64,000 nt of DNA from Branchiostoma floridae (lineage: Eukaryota; Chordata; Leptocardii; Amphioxiformes; Branchiostomatidae), in contig NC_049988.1 of NCBI RefSeq assembly GCF_000003815.2, positions 5,358,065 through 5,422,064 on the forward strand, read 5' to 3'. Below are positions 50,514-62,429 of the stretch, in pieces. A program made the translations under genes and the position numbers. The notes below the pieces were generated by a model. It did no database searches and was not told where the DNA came from. It worked only from the letters and a program-made list of their open reading frames with translations. Positions within the stretch are counted from its first letter, which is position 1. Each line of letters begins with the position of its first letter.

Positions 50514-50815
50514 GGGGTCACACCTGCGTATATATTTAAGTCCTTATGAGGCGCGCATGGGAGTATTTGCCTCCACCAAGCTCCACAGGTCGTTGTAAAA
50601 ATAATAGAAATTGGACAAACGTAAACAGGTAACATGTCAGACGAGTAAGCTGGGTCGCTAACCATATTTCTCGGTCAGCTAACTCATCTTGCATGTTATG
50701 TATCTATATTTGTCCAATTTGTACTATTTTGTGCCGCGACCTGTGGAGCCTGGTAGAGACTAAGAGCGTCATACGCACCTCAAACGGACTTGAATATATA
50801 CGCATGTGTGACCCC
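50514..50815. mobile_element. Foldback MITE, nearly whole element palindromic
   Basis: GGGGTCACACCTGCGTATAT at the left returns as its near reverse complement at the right (ATATACGCATGTGTGACCCC). Pairing continues inward through CCACAGGTCG/CGACCTGTGG and TTGGACAAA/TTTGTCCAA to GTAACATG/CATGTTAT, leaving a loop of about 65 bp. Confidence 0.85.
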
Positions 50816-51043
50816 ACCTTAAGGCACATGTAAGACAAGGAGTTGTCGTTTTGTGACGCATAACAGGTTTATCTTGCTTCCACAAGGTACAGGACAGAAT
50901 TGTTTGATGTCACTTTCGATAACAAAACGTTTTAGAATAGTGACTGTAACAAACGTTCCAAATGCACCACTGTTCAAATTTCAATGCTTTATTCGTTTTC
51001 TATACAACCCGGCGTATTTTACGACTGCTTTGTACTATGCACA

Positions 51044-51150
51044 TAATCTCCAAGCAGATCAATGAGTGGCCAATTTACTCCTCTGTCGGCTAAACTCCTT
51101 CCCCAGTTTATGATACTATCTTATCCTACGCAAGATCTGCTTGGAGATTA
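51044..51150. mobile_element. 107-bp MITE with perfect 17-bp inverted ends
   Basis: TAATCTCCAAGCAGATC (51044-51060) and GATCTGCTTGGAGATTA (51134-51150) are exact reverse complements. TA at both outer edges is compatible with a TA target. The CTCCAAGCAGA core also occurs at the left edge of the element at 9279. Confidence 0.85.
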
Positions 51151-51949
51151 CTATTTACAGTAACGTTATGTATATGTTGTAAGATTTATAAGTCTTCACC
51201 ACTGGATATAAGCATATGATTCACAGTATGGTTCATAACCTTTTTCTTTAAAAATTGATGCAGGTGCGGATATCATTCATATAACCACCTTAACATTGCT
51301 AAAGGCAAGGAACACATCGCAAACAAAATGCGGTTACGCGCCATTCTGAGACTAAGATTGCAACAACGCATCTCGAACCTTATCCATTCCCTGTATTGTC
51401 TACTGTGGTTCGCTGAGCACCGTGCGGTGGTTGGGCATTGTAAACAACTGCCTTGTTCCTGTTTTCTTTTATTCATCACATGCCTAAGATACGACAATGA
51501 CGTGGAAACGGCCTGCAAACACAACAGTGAACATTACCTGTTCAGAACATCCACGCCCAACTGTAGTCTCGATACAAACAATGTGGTATGAAATGAGAAG
51601 TGAAACTATCGAATTCGTCATGCTGTGTTGTGTTACCGAAACAGGTTCTGTTTTTCTCGTTGGTGATATTTTTTCCTGCAATTGCAAATGGATATTGGTA
51701 TATCTTTAAAACAAAACAGAATGCTTCATGAAAGCTTCACATTTTCCGATCAGAAACACCCAGAGCATCGCATGCAACAGACTAAGTCATTTGCTGAACA
51801 AGCACATTGACAGAGACATATTTGCCCTGCGATATTGGAAGCTCGCTTGTGTAGCAAAGCAAATATTAGCCACTGCAAAAGGTTCCCCAGCGGAAATTTA
51901 ACTTCTCCTTTTTCAATAAATGTCTGTGTCGACATAAAAGCAGTGCAAA
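51151..51949. other. Intergenic with overlapping open stretches, no gene supported
   Basis: At 51273-51591 both strands are open for more than 80 codons, and 51497-51709 is open on the plus strand. I recognise no domain. Confidence 0.3.
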
Positions 51950-51951
51950 CA

Positions 51952-52160
51952 ATGGAGGAGTATCAATCCAAAAGGAGACAAGGAAATCGCCGCTTTGGGC
52001 CATTAGGAAGGTAAATAGAGCCTTTCTAGTGGAGCGCCGCTTGCAGACGGCAGGTGGTACAAGCCGGGCGGGTTCACATGACGCACGGTCTCACCTGTTA
52101 CCGCGCCGGGCAGCGCACCTACACACCGACAACTCTGCCTCTTCTGCCAGACATGGTAAG
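51952..52160 (+). other. GC-richer segment with possible first exon(s)
   Basis: An ATG in strong context at 51952 (ACAATGG) opens MEEYQSKRRQGNRRFGPLG and meets a donor-like GTAAAT at about 52011. A stronger donor, ATGGTAAGT, lies at 52153-52161. The segment is richer in CpG than its surroundings. No downstream exon could be joined, so this is only a candidate transcription start or first exon. Confidence 0.2.
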
Positions 52161-55100
52161 TACGGAGATATAATTTCCATGTCGGAGACTTCATATTTCT
52201 TGTTATTTTGTAAAAGAAAATGTGTCGATTTATTCGTACATTTCCTCCGGACAAACAGACAGACCGACACCGCTTGTTTAGTTCAATCTGCCGAACAAAA
52301 ACTGAATGCAACAGTAAAATAGCAATGGCGGCCAGTTATGACATAATTGTTTTCTTTCTGAATCCATGCTTACGAATAAGGTTTTAATCCCAGAATCTCC
52401 GCGATACTATCTTAAATCTGGAGCCTAAATCAGATTTAAGAATTCCTTTCTTATCTTTCACTGATGAGTTTTGTCGTTCAGTAGAAAATTCGAGTTGATC
52501 ATGCGACAGGAACCAATCCTGGTGCGGCAAGGTACACATTCGAGACGAAAGTTTGGTTTACAGTCAGTTTACCCCAGAACATGTCTATGCTACATGTATA
52601 TACCCTACAGTTATCGTAAATAGCGTATTGAATGTAACCTGATGAGCCACGATAGTATGTGTTCACGTACATTTGTAGGACTACTCTAGCTACCATTCTT
52701 GACTACATCCAAATATAACGTTATTTATATTGACAAACAGATGAGCTGACACATTTCGGTCCCTGTGTGCGAGATTTTAACGACGAATCCGGAAATAATC
52801 TGAAATACAATATGCTTAGTATTTGTTCTGACATCGTAGCATTTGCAAGTATTTCAAAAACAGAAATATCCCCTGGAATGTGAGCTTTTTAAGTCCCAAG
52901 AGTTCAGCCTCGAATAAACTTGGGGACTATTGCACTATTTCTGGGGTAAGTTCCGTTTAATGCGTGACGTCATTTTGTCGGTTAACGTCGGCAATCTTCG
53001 CTTGTGTTCAAAAAGTGGAAATACAAGGGGTGATCAGTAGGTTTGCGGCCTCATTCAGAAATGAGGTGTAAACTCAAATTTCCGGGACTTTTCTGCATCA
53101 ATCTTAATTTTTTTGACAAAAATTCACATCATTATGGTCAATACTTGTGAATTACGTCAACACTGTAGGCGCCATCCAGTAACGTTTAGTGAGGATTGAG
53201 GAAGATAGAAGAGACATGAACAACTGAGCTGCGACCTGAGGTGTGCGGGTCAACTTGTTCTGCTGAAAGTAAGGTACTCACTTCTTCTTTTTTTGTATCA
53301 AGATGTCTTCGTAGATGTCACTAAACGGTGCATGACACACATAAGCCCTGATCACAGTCCATCCTTGTGTTACTCCTCCGTACATGCATCTACTGGTTTC
53401 AAAATGACGTCGACAGAAAATTTAAGACCTGAATGAATTGAAATTTGGTGGATACTGACATAATACTTTTTAATAATACTTCATACTGATATATAACTAT
53501 GCCCCGAAACTTTAGCTGTACACCTTACCTCTGGTGATGCCCAGAACTTAGTAATCGTCGTACCTGAAAGCCATATTTCCTCTGGTGCTGTGAAATGTAA
53601 TAAAAAAAAAAGTCGGTAAATACTTACCAGTTGTTGCGAGTTGAAGTCTAAAAGGTGACTACGAAATCTTTTTATACATGTGGTAACTAAAAGTAGAAGA
53701 AAACGTCACGCTTACAAAAGACCTTGCTGTCACATAGCCATAGTGGACGATGAACTTATTTTGGGTGTTTTGGTTCCAGTAAGTGTTGGGATAAGTGTTG
53801 AGCATTTTGTGCCACTAGCATAGGTGATGTGTGGTGTTCTCATGGATGAAATCATCGACGAATAATGACTAAACTGGCTGATATTGAGAGTTTCTATGTG
53901 GAAAGTAAAATGTTTTAAAGTAAGCAGCAAATGGTTAAGAAATACTAATCTAAGAGCGCTGTACAATTGTAGCCGTTGTGTCCAGAAGTTATGCCGTCGT
54001 GAATGCTATATGCATATTTTTCTATTTTATCCATGGCAAACCAATTCCCTGCTGCATTACCTTACACGGCTCATTGAATGGTATTTAGTGCCGTGAACAA
54101 AAGAGTTCTTTATACAGGATTTCTAATGGCGAGGCAGCTATTGTCCAAGGTCCGGAAAGATGTTGGCGTTTTGAGAAAAAGTGTGCTCAAAAAGTAACTA
54201 TTCACTACTCGCAGACATACGTTTCGGTCTCATTTACCACGTAAGTACCAGTAAGGAAGGCATGTTATTGTCATCCATGCATCCTGCCCTTACCTCTTAT
54301 GTTGTAAAGGTAATAGCGTACGGCCTTTGTGCCTTTCTTGGTATCGAACGATCATAGAAGATAAAAGTACGCCTCCGCTACCAATTACGTGGATCAGGCT
54401 TTGACTGAACTTCTGTGGGGAGAACGCTGTTTGACATGGGCATGCTTCATTTTCCTTCAGACTCGCCGCCTCGCCAGGAATATTCCGCATCAAACCCGAG
54501 TTCGGAAACCTCAAACAAAGATCTACTCCTTTAGTCTAATTCTATCTTACATGGCAACACTAATTTTATAAATTACCTTCAAATAGTCATGATATATGAA
54601 TGCCGATGTTACATTTTAACAAACTTAAGTTACACTTGTCACACGTATGAAATCCCCGTCATCCACCACTAAAATGATGGCACTTTTGCCTTAAGCATGT
54701 CAGCTATACCCTTTTGGCATAATTGGTACCTGATAATGTTCCACCTGCCCTAAATTATAAATGGCACATGCCTCTAAGTCCTACTATGGAAACCGCTGGG
54801 AATATCATGTTGTACAATTTTCTAAACTACCAACATGTCTAAGTCATGGAAATCCACAACGAAAACAATACCTCCTTTTGGCAATGATAGGCCAGGAATC
54901 AGGGAGATATCCGTAGAATGTTAATTTAGTTCTGCGGACATTACATTACATCATGAATAACATTTGTATGTGCAAAATATTCAGTAAAATGCAGTAAAAC
55001 GTAATCATCGTTGCATGCCAATTATTCGAAACAGGGATTCATTAGGGTCAAATGATGCATGTGAGTGATCAATGAAGAGAAGGTGAGATTCTATAGAGTC

Positions 55101-55469
55101 GATAAATAAAGCTTTATAGTTAAATCAGCAATAATCTTGAAGTTTAACATTACACATTGCATTGCTTTATTATGTGCTAAATAAGAAAACATAATTTAAA
55201 CAGATAATGCAGACACGGACATTGATTCTTATATTTTCCTTGTACCAGGCTTCCATAGCCGGGAGGCACCAGCCATTTGGGTAGCCTGATTTTTGCACCT
55301 AGGCTCTGTCCCAGCTGAAGGACATTCGTCAATGAATATCAAAACCTTCTCTATTCAATTCCCATTTAAGGGCGTTTCTTCAAACTTTATAAAAGAACGA
55401 CTTCTTCATTTGCATAACGAAAGCCGTTCTATCGTTGTTTTTAAACCAATTTGTAAAAGGCACTTTTGA
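52161..55469. other. Intergenic, nothing recognised
   Basis: Long stretch without a supported gene or structured repeat. Open frames are short and without domains. Confidence 0.4.
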
Positions 55470-55531
55470 ACACATAGGCCTCTTAAAAAGAGTGTTTTAT
55501 ACACATAGGCCTCTTAAAAAGAGTGTTTTAT
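55470..55531 (+). repeat. 31-bp perfect tandem duplication
   Basis: ACACATAGGCCTCTTAAAAA followed by GAGTGTTTTAT occurs twice in a row (55470 and 55501). Confidence 0.95.
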
Positions 55532-55589
55532 ATACTCAGAATGTTTCAGTGTTTGGCTGTAATCGGAGAAGTTGTAAATATTTGTGTAG

Positions 55590-55860
55590 GAAATTATAGT
55601 TGGATCTCCATGATATTTAGTGGATGGGTAGTGGCCGCAGAAAGGAAAGTTCGATAATGAGCCTCCTAACGACGAGTTGTGGTACTGCTGCTGAGGTTCA
55701 ATTTTTTTAGTTTACTTTTTTGTAAGTGATATAAGTTTATGATTTTTAAGTAGTGGATAGCTCTAGGGAATGAGTGTAAATAGTGTAAGTTTTACCTCCC
55801 TAGCAGCTTGTTGAGAACTACAGTGGGAATTTGTGTTGGATACTGCAATGAAAAGAAGCC
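55590..55860 (+). repeat. Hairpin/CTAG-family repeat fragment
   Basis: TTTTTAAGTAGTGGATAGCT, CCTCCCTAGCAGCTTGTTG and ACTACAGTGG match blocks of the family at 34045-35210 and 62430. Termini are absent. Confidence 0.5.
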
Positions 55861-55879
55861 TGCTGGCCGATTTGAGCTT

Positions 55880-55970
55880 CTCGTGAATAAGTTCAGTTCA
55901 GTTCAGACAGAGACCAATTTCCTTGGTGGCGTGAATAAATAAAGGTTTAAACAAACAAACAAACAAATAC
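55880..55970 (+). mobile_element. Retrotransposon 3' tail
   Basis: GTTCAGTTCAGTTCAG, then TTGGTGGCGTGAATAAATAA and (AAAC)n. An AATAAA followed by a short A-rich repeat is typical of a LINE 3' end. No coding part remains. Confidence 0.45.
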
Positions 55971-56183
55971 TTTGGACGAGAATAGCTCAAGCATAGGTTG
56001 ATGGATTTTACTGTGTTTGAAAGGTAGATAGTTTAGGTGATAGTTTACATAATAACATGTGTTTTTTAATGCAAGACTCTGACAGTGATGTGCCCGTGAG
56101 GCTCCCCAGGCTGCCCTGAGCCTGACCCCAGGCGTCTGGAACGTCCAGAAGTGACATCATACGATGGGGATCAGTCCATTTTT

Positions 56184-56980
56184 ACCTTCACCAAGAAGGT
56201 TATGTTTTGAAAACCGTTTGTATTTATCTATGTTTGTATGTTTAAGACCAGCATAACTCAAGAACGCCTATATGGGCTGTATTGATATACGGTTTGTGGG
56301 TAGGTTTTGGTGAGACCTAGAAACAATCATGTTATTGCAGCGGAAATTCCGGGTTTGATATTTTGAGTTCTGGACATGATGCGGCTATGATTTTTGAGTG
56401 GTAGGCAGCTCTTTATGCCGAGAGTAATGGTATAGCTGCTTGTTTTGGAACTAGCTGCAGGACAGGTTTAGTGTCAGACTTTGACAAGGAATAACTCAAG
56501 AAGGGGTTGACGAGTTTTGGTAGGCAGATAGCTTAAGTGATGCCCCATATGATTACATCTCAACTATTCAAATTGCAATCTAATTTGCATGATTGATTAC
56601 GAAATTGTCTAAACACGCTCAGTTCAATCATAGGACCATTGCAACATGTGACATTTGTGACTGAGAAAGAGAAGAATATTTATAGATAGATAGATATCAT
56701 GAAAAATAAAGACCTAATTTGCATAATTGATGAGAAAATGCCATGTGTTAATGTCATTGTGGTAAATGACTGGAACTTCTTACTTGTAGCATTTGGAAGT
56801 TATGTACACGTGAAAATCGTTGAACATTAATTATGCAAATGAGCTCCTCGTTTGCATACATTATCAGAAAAGGCGATAAAACTCTTCTTAGCATAGATTG
56901 TGTACGTCTGTTGTTTGGTGGAGGAGATGATCAAATGATATAACTAGAATTCCACGAAACACATACCTTCGCCAAACAAT
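56184..56980 (+). mobile_element. Hairpin/CTAG-family element
   Basis: Begins with a hairpin (ACCTTCACCAAGAAGGT), a variant of the 5' hairpin of the family. It then has the GACCAGCATAACTCAAGAAC, TTATGATTTTTGAGTGGTAG, ACTGAGAAAGAGA and ATTTGCATAAT blocks in order. At 56943-56976 lies a reversed 3' end (CTAGAATTCCACGAAACACA, then TACCTTCGCC), so a second copy may be fused in opposite orientation. Confidence 0.6.
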
Positions 56981-57535
56981 CGAGGCTTATTATGGCCCTT
57001 ATCAAAGATTTTAAGGTTCTAAACATGTATTAGGTACTTACGGTGAAGAGGTATTTTCCCCCTTATTTTGTTCATCCTTACTTGGCATGGAAAAGTGAAA
57101 GCGTGGTGGTTTGGCTTTGTTTATGAATAGGCTTTAATCACTTTGACCCTGGAAGTCAGTTGCAAATGGGATGGACAAAGGGTAATTTTCAACTGCTATA
57201 TGCGCAGCTTCATGCAGCCGTTTACTTCTGGTAGTTACTTAATACATTAATGAGACCTCAAACAGGAACAACTGTTTTTCCTGGTGATAATGAGACTGGG
57301 AAAAAGATTAGTGGCCCTTCTCACCCGCAAACAAATAAACATTGTGGCAGGCAAAATAACAAAACCTAGGGCAAATCTGTCATCAAGTGCAGCCATCTGC
57401 CAAACAGCCGCTACGCAAAAGCTAAGAGTTATCAAAAAAATAGGTCAACATCTGAGGTTAAATTGGTACATTCCTATTCTACATTAATTGCTTAAATGAT
57501 GCCCAGATTTAAAAACAATACATTTCAGGATTTTA

Positions 57536-57556
57536 ATCATCATCATCATCATCATG
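57536..57556 (+). repeat. (ATC)n microsatellite
   Basis: Seven ATC units. Confidence 0.9.
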
Positions 57557-57739
57557 GCAGGGTGTTGTCGCTCTCTTTGAGGAACCCCTCCCTTGAACTG
57601 TTCCAGACTCTTCTGGATTTTAATCATGACCTAACATATGTTCATACCAAAAGTTATACAAAATAACCAACCCCTGCTACAACTTCGAGTTATACTACAA
57701 AAATGTAACAACAAGACTTAGTGCAGATAACAGAATAAT

Positions 57740-58345
57740 GATGTTTATTACGACTTGTATTGCCAATAGCAACATCGATGACGTCATGCACATCTAAGAA
57801 ACGAGTTAGGCTCCGCCATATTATATCCACCACCTTGAATTTTTAAAACTACTTTTTTGGCAACAAATAATCACAAAGGGCAAGGGAAATAGATTAAATT
57901 CATTCATTTAGATGTTTTTTAATGAAAAAATACCAGGTAGTTACAAATTTTAAGGGATAATTAGCTCGTTATTCTTGATCTGGCTATACGGTCCGCCATC
58001 TTGGATTTTGGGCTGATGACGTCATCAAATTAGCATAATTCATGCATATATAATAATGAAAGATATGCTAAATAATATAAGATTTTATTTATGTAACAAA
58101 ATACCAGTAATATAGCAAATAAATGTAAAAAAAATACATTGTTAGAACCAAAAATAGTGATTTTTGGCAAAACTGCCTGTCAGCAAACGGTTGCCATGGC
58201 AACACGAAAAAATGGAAAATTTGTCAAACTGCCTAAATTGTTGCCAACAATATTCTAGGAAAACTCACCAAATTTGGTGGCTTTAGCGTAAGGCGTTCTG
58301 GCGTTATAGGACATCGAAGTTGGCGCGGGCCTCAAAAGCCCCCCC
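57740..58345. repeat. Probable dispersed repeat with CRE-like palindromes
   Basis: Holds GATGACGTCATG and TGATGACGTCATCAA, a duplicated GTCCGCCAT/CTCCGCCAT motif, a TTGGTGGCTTTAGCGTAAGG block and a poly-C run (58340-58348). The style is that of an old repeat. I have no second copy in this window. Confidence 0.3.
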
Positions 58346-58689
58346 CCCCGGTCTGAATAGGGTTAAAATACTGTACCTTCCACATTTTAACACCAGCTTT
58401 GACCCTCCGCTGCAGTACCACAACTTGTCGCCAGAACGCCCAATATCGAACTTGACCCTCATTTCCCTTAAATAACTACCAAATATAGTGCAATTCGATT
58501 CACACCGTCAAAAGTTATCTTGTCCGCAAATACACACACGCACACACTCACCCCGCTGCACTCACGACAAAAAGTGCCAGAAGTACCGTTTTCGTAAAAA
58601 CCTTGGTATACGCAACCGCTACTCAAAAACCAAATATCGTGACATTCCATTCACAGCTGCTCAAGTTATCTGAGATTGACCTATAACAG

Positions 58690-58850
58690 TTATATGTGGA
58701 CATACAAAAACTTTCTGCCCAAAACATAACCTTCTTGGCGAAGGTAATGAGAATGAGAACCTTATTTGCATTATTAATGATAAACACAATTAATGCTGCA
58801 GTTGTGAAAGAATCATTTAGCGAAGGTGTGGGGTCGTGGAACTCTAGCCT
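58690..58850 (+). repeat. Fused ends of the hairpin/CTAG family
   Basis: A reversed 5' hairpin (ACCTTCTTGGCGAAGGT at 58729-58745) lies next to a plus-oriented 3' end with TTTGCATTATTAATGA and GTGGAACTCTAG (58837-58848). Confidence 0.5.
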
Positions 58851-59239
58851 TGCTTATGGTAATAATCACTTTGCCATCATAGGTACCGTACCTCCGTATA
58901 CAAGCATGCATGGGGCCCCCGGGCACATGGAGAAACTCTGCATTGGCTGGATCTGATTCCTGTCACCTTTCTGGGACCTTTTTTTTTTTTTCACCAATAA
59001 TTCCGAACTTCCGTATAGTGTATCCGTCGTACCTAATATTCAATTGCCAATAGTTGCTGAAATTGCGGAAGAAATGACCTGTGGCAAACACACTAACATG
59101 CTGCAAACATTTTCAAAGTTTCTACTTATTAAGTATCTACATAGACCTCAACGCAGGTCATATAGCAAAACCTTTGGTTAACTATTTAGTTTTACCACAT
59201 TTTGTGGAAGGATTGACATAACAGGTGACTTTCACCTTT

Positions 59240-59535
59240 ATAAGATGTCAACCCGGAGACCAGACTGTAAGGTTTGACCCACTCACATAAGGAGTACCCC
59301 TACTCTTTTTGACAAGTGTTGTGGGTTCTTTAACGTGCTTGTGGTGTGCCTCTCCTCAAACCGAAGGATGGCCCTACCCGAACCTAGGTACTCAAGTACA
59401 CCTGAGCGAAGTGAGGAAAGTCGTGTTCCTTTCCCAACGTCACCGCATCGGGGCACAACAGCGGTTTTGAACCCTAGACCCCTGGGGTTTGCTGTTGGGC
59501 CAAACACCTTACAGATTGCGCCACACGATGCCACA
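59240..59535 (-). mobile_element. Diverged SINE copy, minus orientation
   Basis: The minus strand has an A-box-like TGGCGCAATCTG, a B-box-like GGGTTCAAAACC, GGGAAAGGAACACGACTTTC and GTTAAAGAACCCACAAC, in the same order as 48620-48133. It is decayed and without clear duplication. Confidence 0.65.
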
Positions 59536-59899
59536 TTTTTTCTAGAACAAGTGAAGTAAATATGCGGTCTACAGTTCCATAACTGGACTTTGTCACTTAC
59601 TGATAAGTTGTTCTAGATGTAATATTGGCTATGCATATTTTCCAGTGACATTCTGCTATTCTTTCAAAATGCTATTTTGTCAGATTTTGTTTGAAGTCAA
59701 TACACATCAAAATACATTTCGAAAGCTTGCTTTGCTAGTTAACGTTATATCTATATGTAAAATATAACACCCGCTGATTTACTAAAATCTCTTAGGTGAA
59801 AAATGTTCTACTTTTCTTTGTGATGACGAAGACAGTGATGATACAACCCTATCTATGATGATGGTGATGAAATGTTCATTTCCTCACGTCTCTTCAATC

Positions 59900-60238
59900 T
59901 TAAGCTAAGGGCATTACCCGCCGTACGTGCAAATACGTGTTGTCTACGTGCCAAAACGTGGGCAATCTTTTGGGATCCTTAAGTGCATGGGAAGTACCGT
60001 CCCGTACGAACTCGTAGGGAATCCGACGGATTTGGATCACGCAGACACGCCGTAGAACTTAATGTGCAGGCAGAACTTTGTGTGCCATCTGGCTGCGGAT
60101 TCGCCCCCGTACGTGCCAGTACGGGCGACGCGCCTGCCCTGTACAGCCTGAACGTTTTCATAAATACGTGGCGGACGTGGCCTCCCCCAAAAACGTACGG
60201 ACAAATTGCACGTGCGGTGGTTTGTGCCCTTAGCTTAA
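59900..60238. mobile_element. 339-bp foldback element rich in TACGTG motifs, TTAA-flanked
   Basis: TTAAGCTAAGGGCATTACCC at the left matches in reverse complement at the right (GGTGGTTTGTGCCCTTAGCT, then TAA). The outermost bases are TTAA on both sides. TACGTG/CACGTA-type hexamers occur about ten times, which explains the high CpG. TTAA ends recall piggyBac-type targets, but no transposase is present. Confidence 0.75.
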
Positions 60239-60686
60239 CTGTCTCCATGTCTCAGCGTGCCACATCCCTGCCCAGACAGGCCGAGCCTGGCGAGCAAAGC
60301 TGTGTCTAAACTTAACGTTTTGTTCGTTCGGCTCGCGTTATCTTGGCATGGGCTATCGTAGCAATGGAGGTAAGGGACACTGTATGATGGTGCACTAGTT
60401 CTGTTTAATTTAGAGATTTCATTGTATCTAAATCTGTGAATGAACTGTTCCATGCCCTATTTTTGCATATTTAAGTTATTGCCCTGCAGACCAAATAACA
60501 GAGGTGGGAAAGACATGAGAAAGTGCTGAAACACACGCTGACTTCACTCCTTTAGAGTCAAGTAATGACGAGATAACCAAAGTAAATGCAGTGTAAATGC
60601 AATTGTAAGACGATTTCCTTTTCTGTTGAATTCATAGCACGTGGAATTAGTGACTGTGTGCCCTACAAGAACAACAATTTAAAACA

Positions 60687-61291
60687 AACTTTCCACGAAT
60701 CCGTACCTTCGCCATGATAACTAGTTTATTGATTGTGCTTGTCATCAATTATACAAATAAGTTCCTCATTTGATAAATTGATAATCTCCTTCACCCGGAT
60801 AACACACGTACATATGTTCAGAAAAATACTGTAATCAAATTTTCTTATGATATAAGCAAATGAGGTCCTCATTTGCATAATGCATGCTCAATAATGTTTA
60901 CCTGTACATTACTTCCAATATCACAAGTAAGAAATTCCGGTAATGTACCAAAGTGTTTTTTGCACTTTCTTGATATTTATCCATCAACATCCTTCTTTTT
61001 CTCACTTACAAATATCACATATCGCATTAGTCTCAAAATTATAATGATCCGTTCATCCCTTCTTGAGTTATCATTCTTCAAAGTGAAACATTAAACCGGC
61101 TCCTGCAGTTTTAAAAAAAACGACAGTAGCCCCAAACAAACACCACTTACTCAATGCTCAAGAGCTATCTACCACTTAAAGACCCACCCACGCACCAAAT
61201 ATCAACACAAGGCATCCTGGAGTTATGCTAGGCAACTAGACACACTCGTACACATAAACGCTACCGAAATCATAACCTTCTGGCGAAGGTA
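60687..61291 (-). mobile_element. Hairpin/CTAG-family element, minus orientation
   Basis: The minus strand starts with the hairpin ACCTTCGCCAGAAGGTTATG (61291) and has the CATAACTCCAGGA, CTACCACTT-type and ATGCAAATGAGG blocks in reverse order. It ends near GGCGAAGGTACGGATTCGTG (60687-60713). Its final GAACTCTAG has decayed. Confidence 0.65.
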
Positions 61292-61737
61292 GAAATAAAA
61301 ATGAGAATAACCGTTGTAAAAATGTTGAAAGTGAAAAGGGACAAGAGGACTAGGGCCTTTCCTCAAACTATAAATCACCCTCAAAAAAGACTTTCATTTT
61401 TTTGCAAGACTTTCTAGCGAGGGCAGGTCAACGACAATTACTACGGTGTGAATAGCCCGAATGAGTGGCGGGCCATTCTCACCCTGTTTATCATGCAAAT
61501 GTCATAAACACACACCAAGCAGGCACTGTGCGGGAGTTCACACAAACAGTTCATCTATATAACATCCCTGTTCTATTTATAACGGTTACAAAAGTTTACT
61601 TGATGACCAAAAGGTGAAGAGACTAGAGAGATCTTTACGACTTGAGATTTTGAAATGATGGACCTGCAACAATATGTCTCGTATTATCACGCGCTTTGTC
61701 ACTTGAGTTGTATTAGCACACATATATACATAGTAAT

Positions 61738-61818
61738 GTATCGTGGCGTAGTGGATTAACGAGTAGACTTTTTAAACTTATGGTCTCGGGTTCGAATCCA
61801 AGTTGGTGTACTTTTTTT
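61738..61818 (+). pseudogene. tRNA-like pol III unit (A box, B box, T-run)
   Basis: TGGCGTAGTGGATTAACGAG serves as A box and GGGTTCGAATCC as B box. A run of eight T (61811-61818), a normal pol III terminator, follows soon after. The acceptor stem does not pair and the T stem is weak, so it is not a working tRNA. It may be a solo SINE head or a small-RNA gene. Confidence 0.5.
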
Positions 61819-62429
61819 TCGATAATATATATTTCACTATTTTTCACTTATACGGTCGTTCATATTGAAATTTTGCTTTTATAATGGTTTGTTTCTTGTG
61901 TTCATTTCATAATAACCTTCTTGATACTATCTATTTGCGCTATCACAGTGTGTATTCATTGAAATATATTGAAGTGATACTGGTAGTTTATTGTCGAAAC
62001 ATTACAGATCTGGCGGTGTAGTCTTCGCAACTCGTCTGTAGAAGGAAACAAATGGAAGAGAGACCTTGCAGACAATCCTAGTACTTAAATGGGCACAATA
62101 TACAGTCTTCATACATACCTTGTAACGTTATTTGTATTTCGAAGATTGAACGTAAAATAAACATGGTTCGCAGTTCTAACGCAGTTCAAACTCAGTACAA
62201 GGTAAAATGCGACTTTACTGCATTATGAAATATAACGTTCGACTCCAAATAACTAGCAAACTATTAAAAGAAAGCTCGACGAAAATCGTTAATCAACAGA
62301 CAATAGGTGTGAACTATTTATCCTACTTTGCATGTGAAGGATTCGTGTCCTCACTAGAAATCTACTGGTTGTGTTTTAGTAATGCACAGCAGTGGAAACT
62401 CAATTTTTTATATCTCGTGTTCTGGACAT

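Noticed and set aside
51497-51709. Immunoglobulin-like exon (NTTVNITC..W pattern)
   Set aside because: Only one cysteine and one tryptophan fit. The second cysteine motif (D.A.Y.C) is missing.
61738-61818. Functional tRNA-Lys or tRNA-Leu
   Set aside because: The acceptor strands do not pair and two of five T-stem pairs fail.
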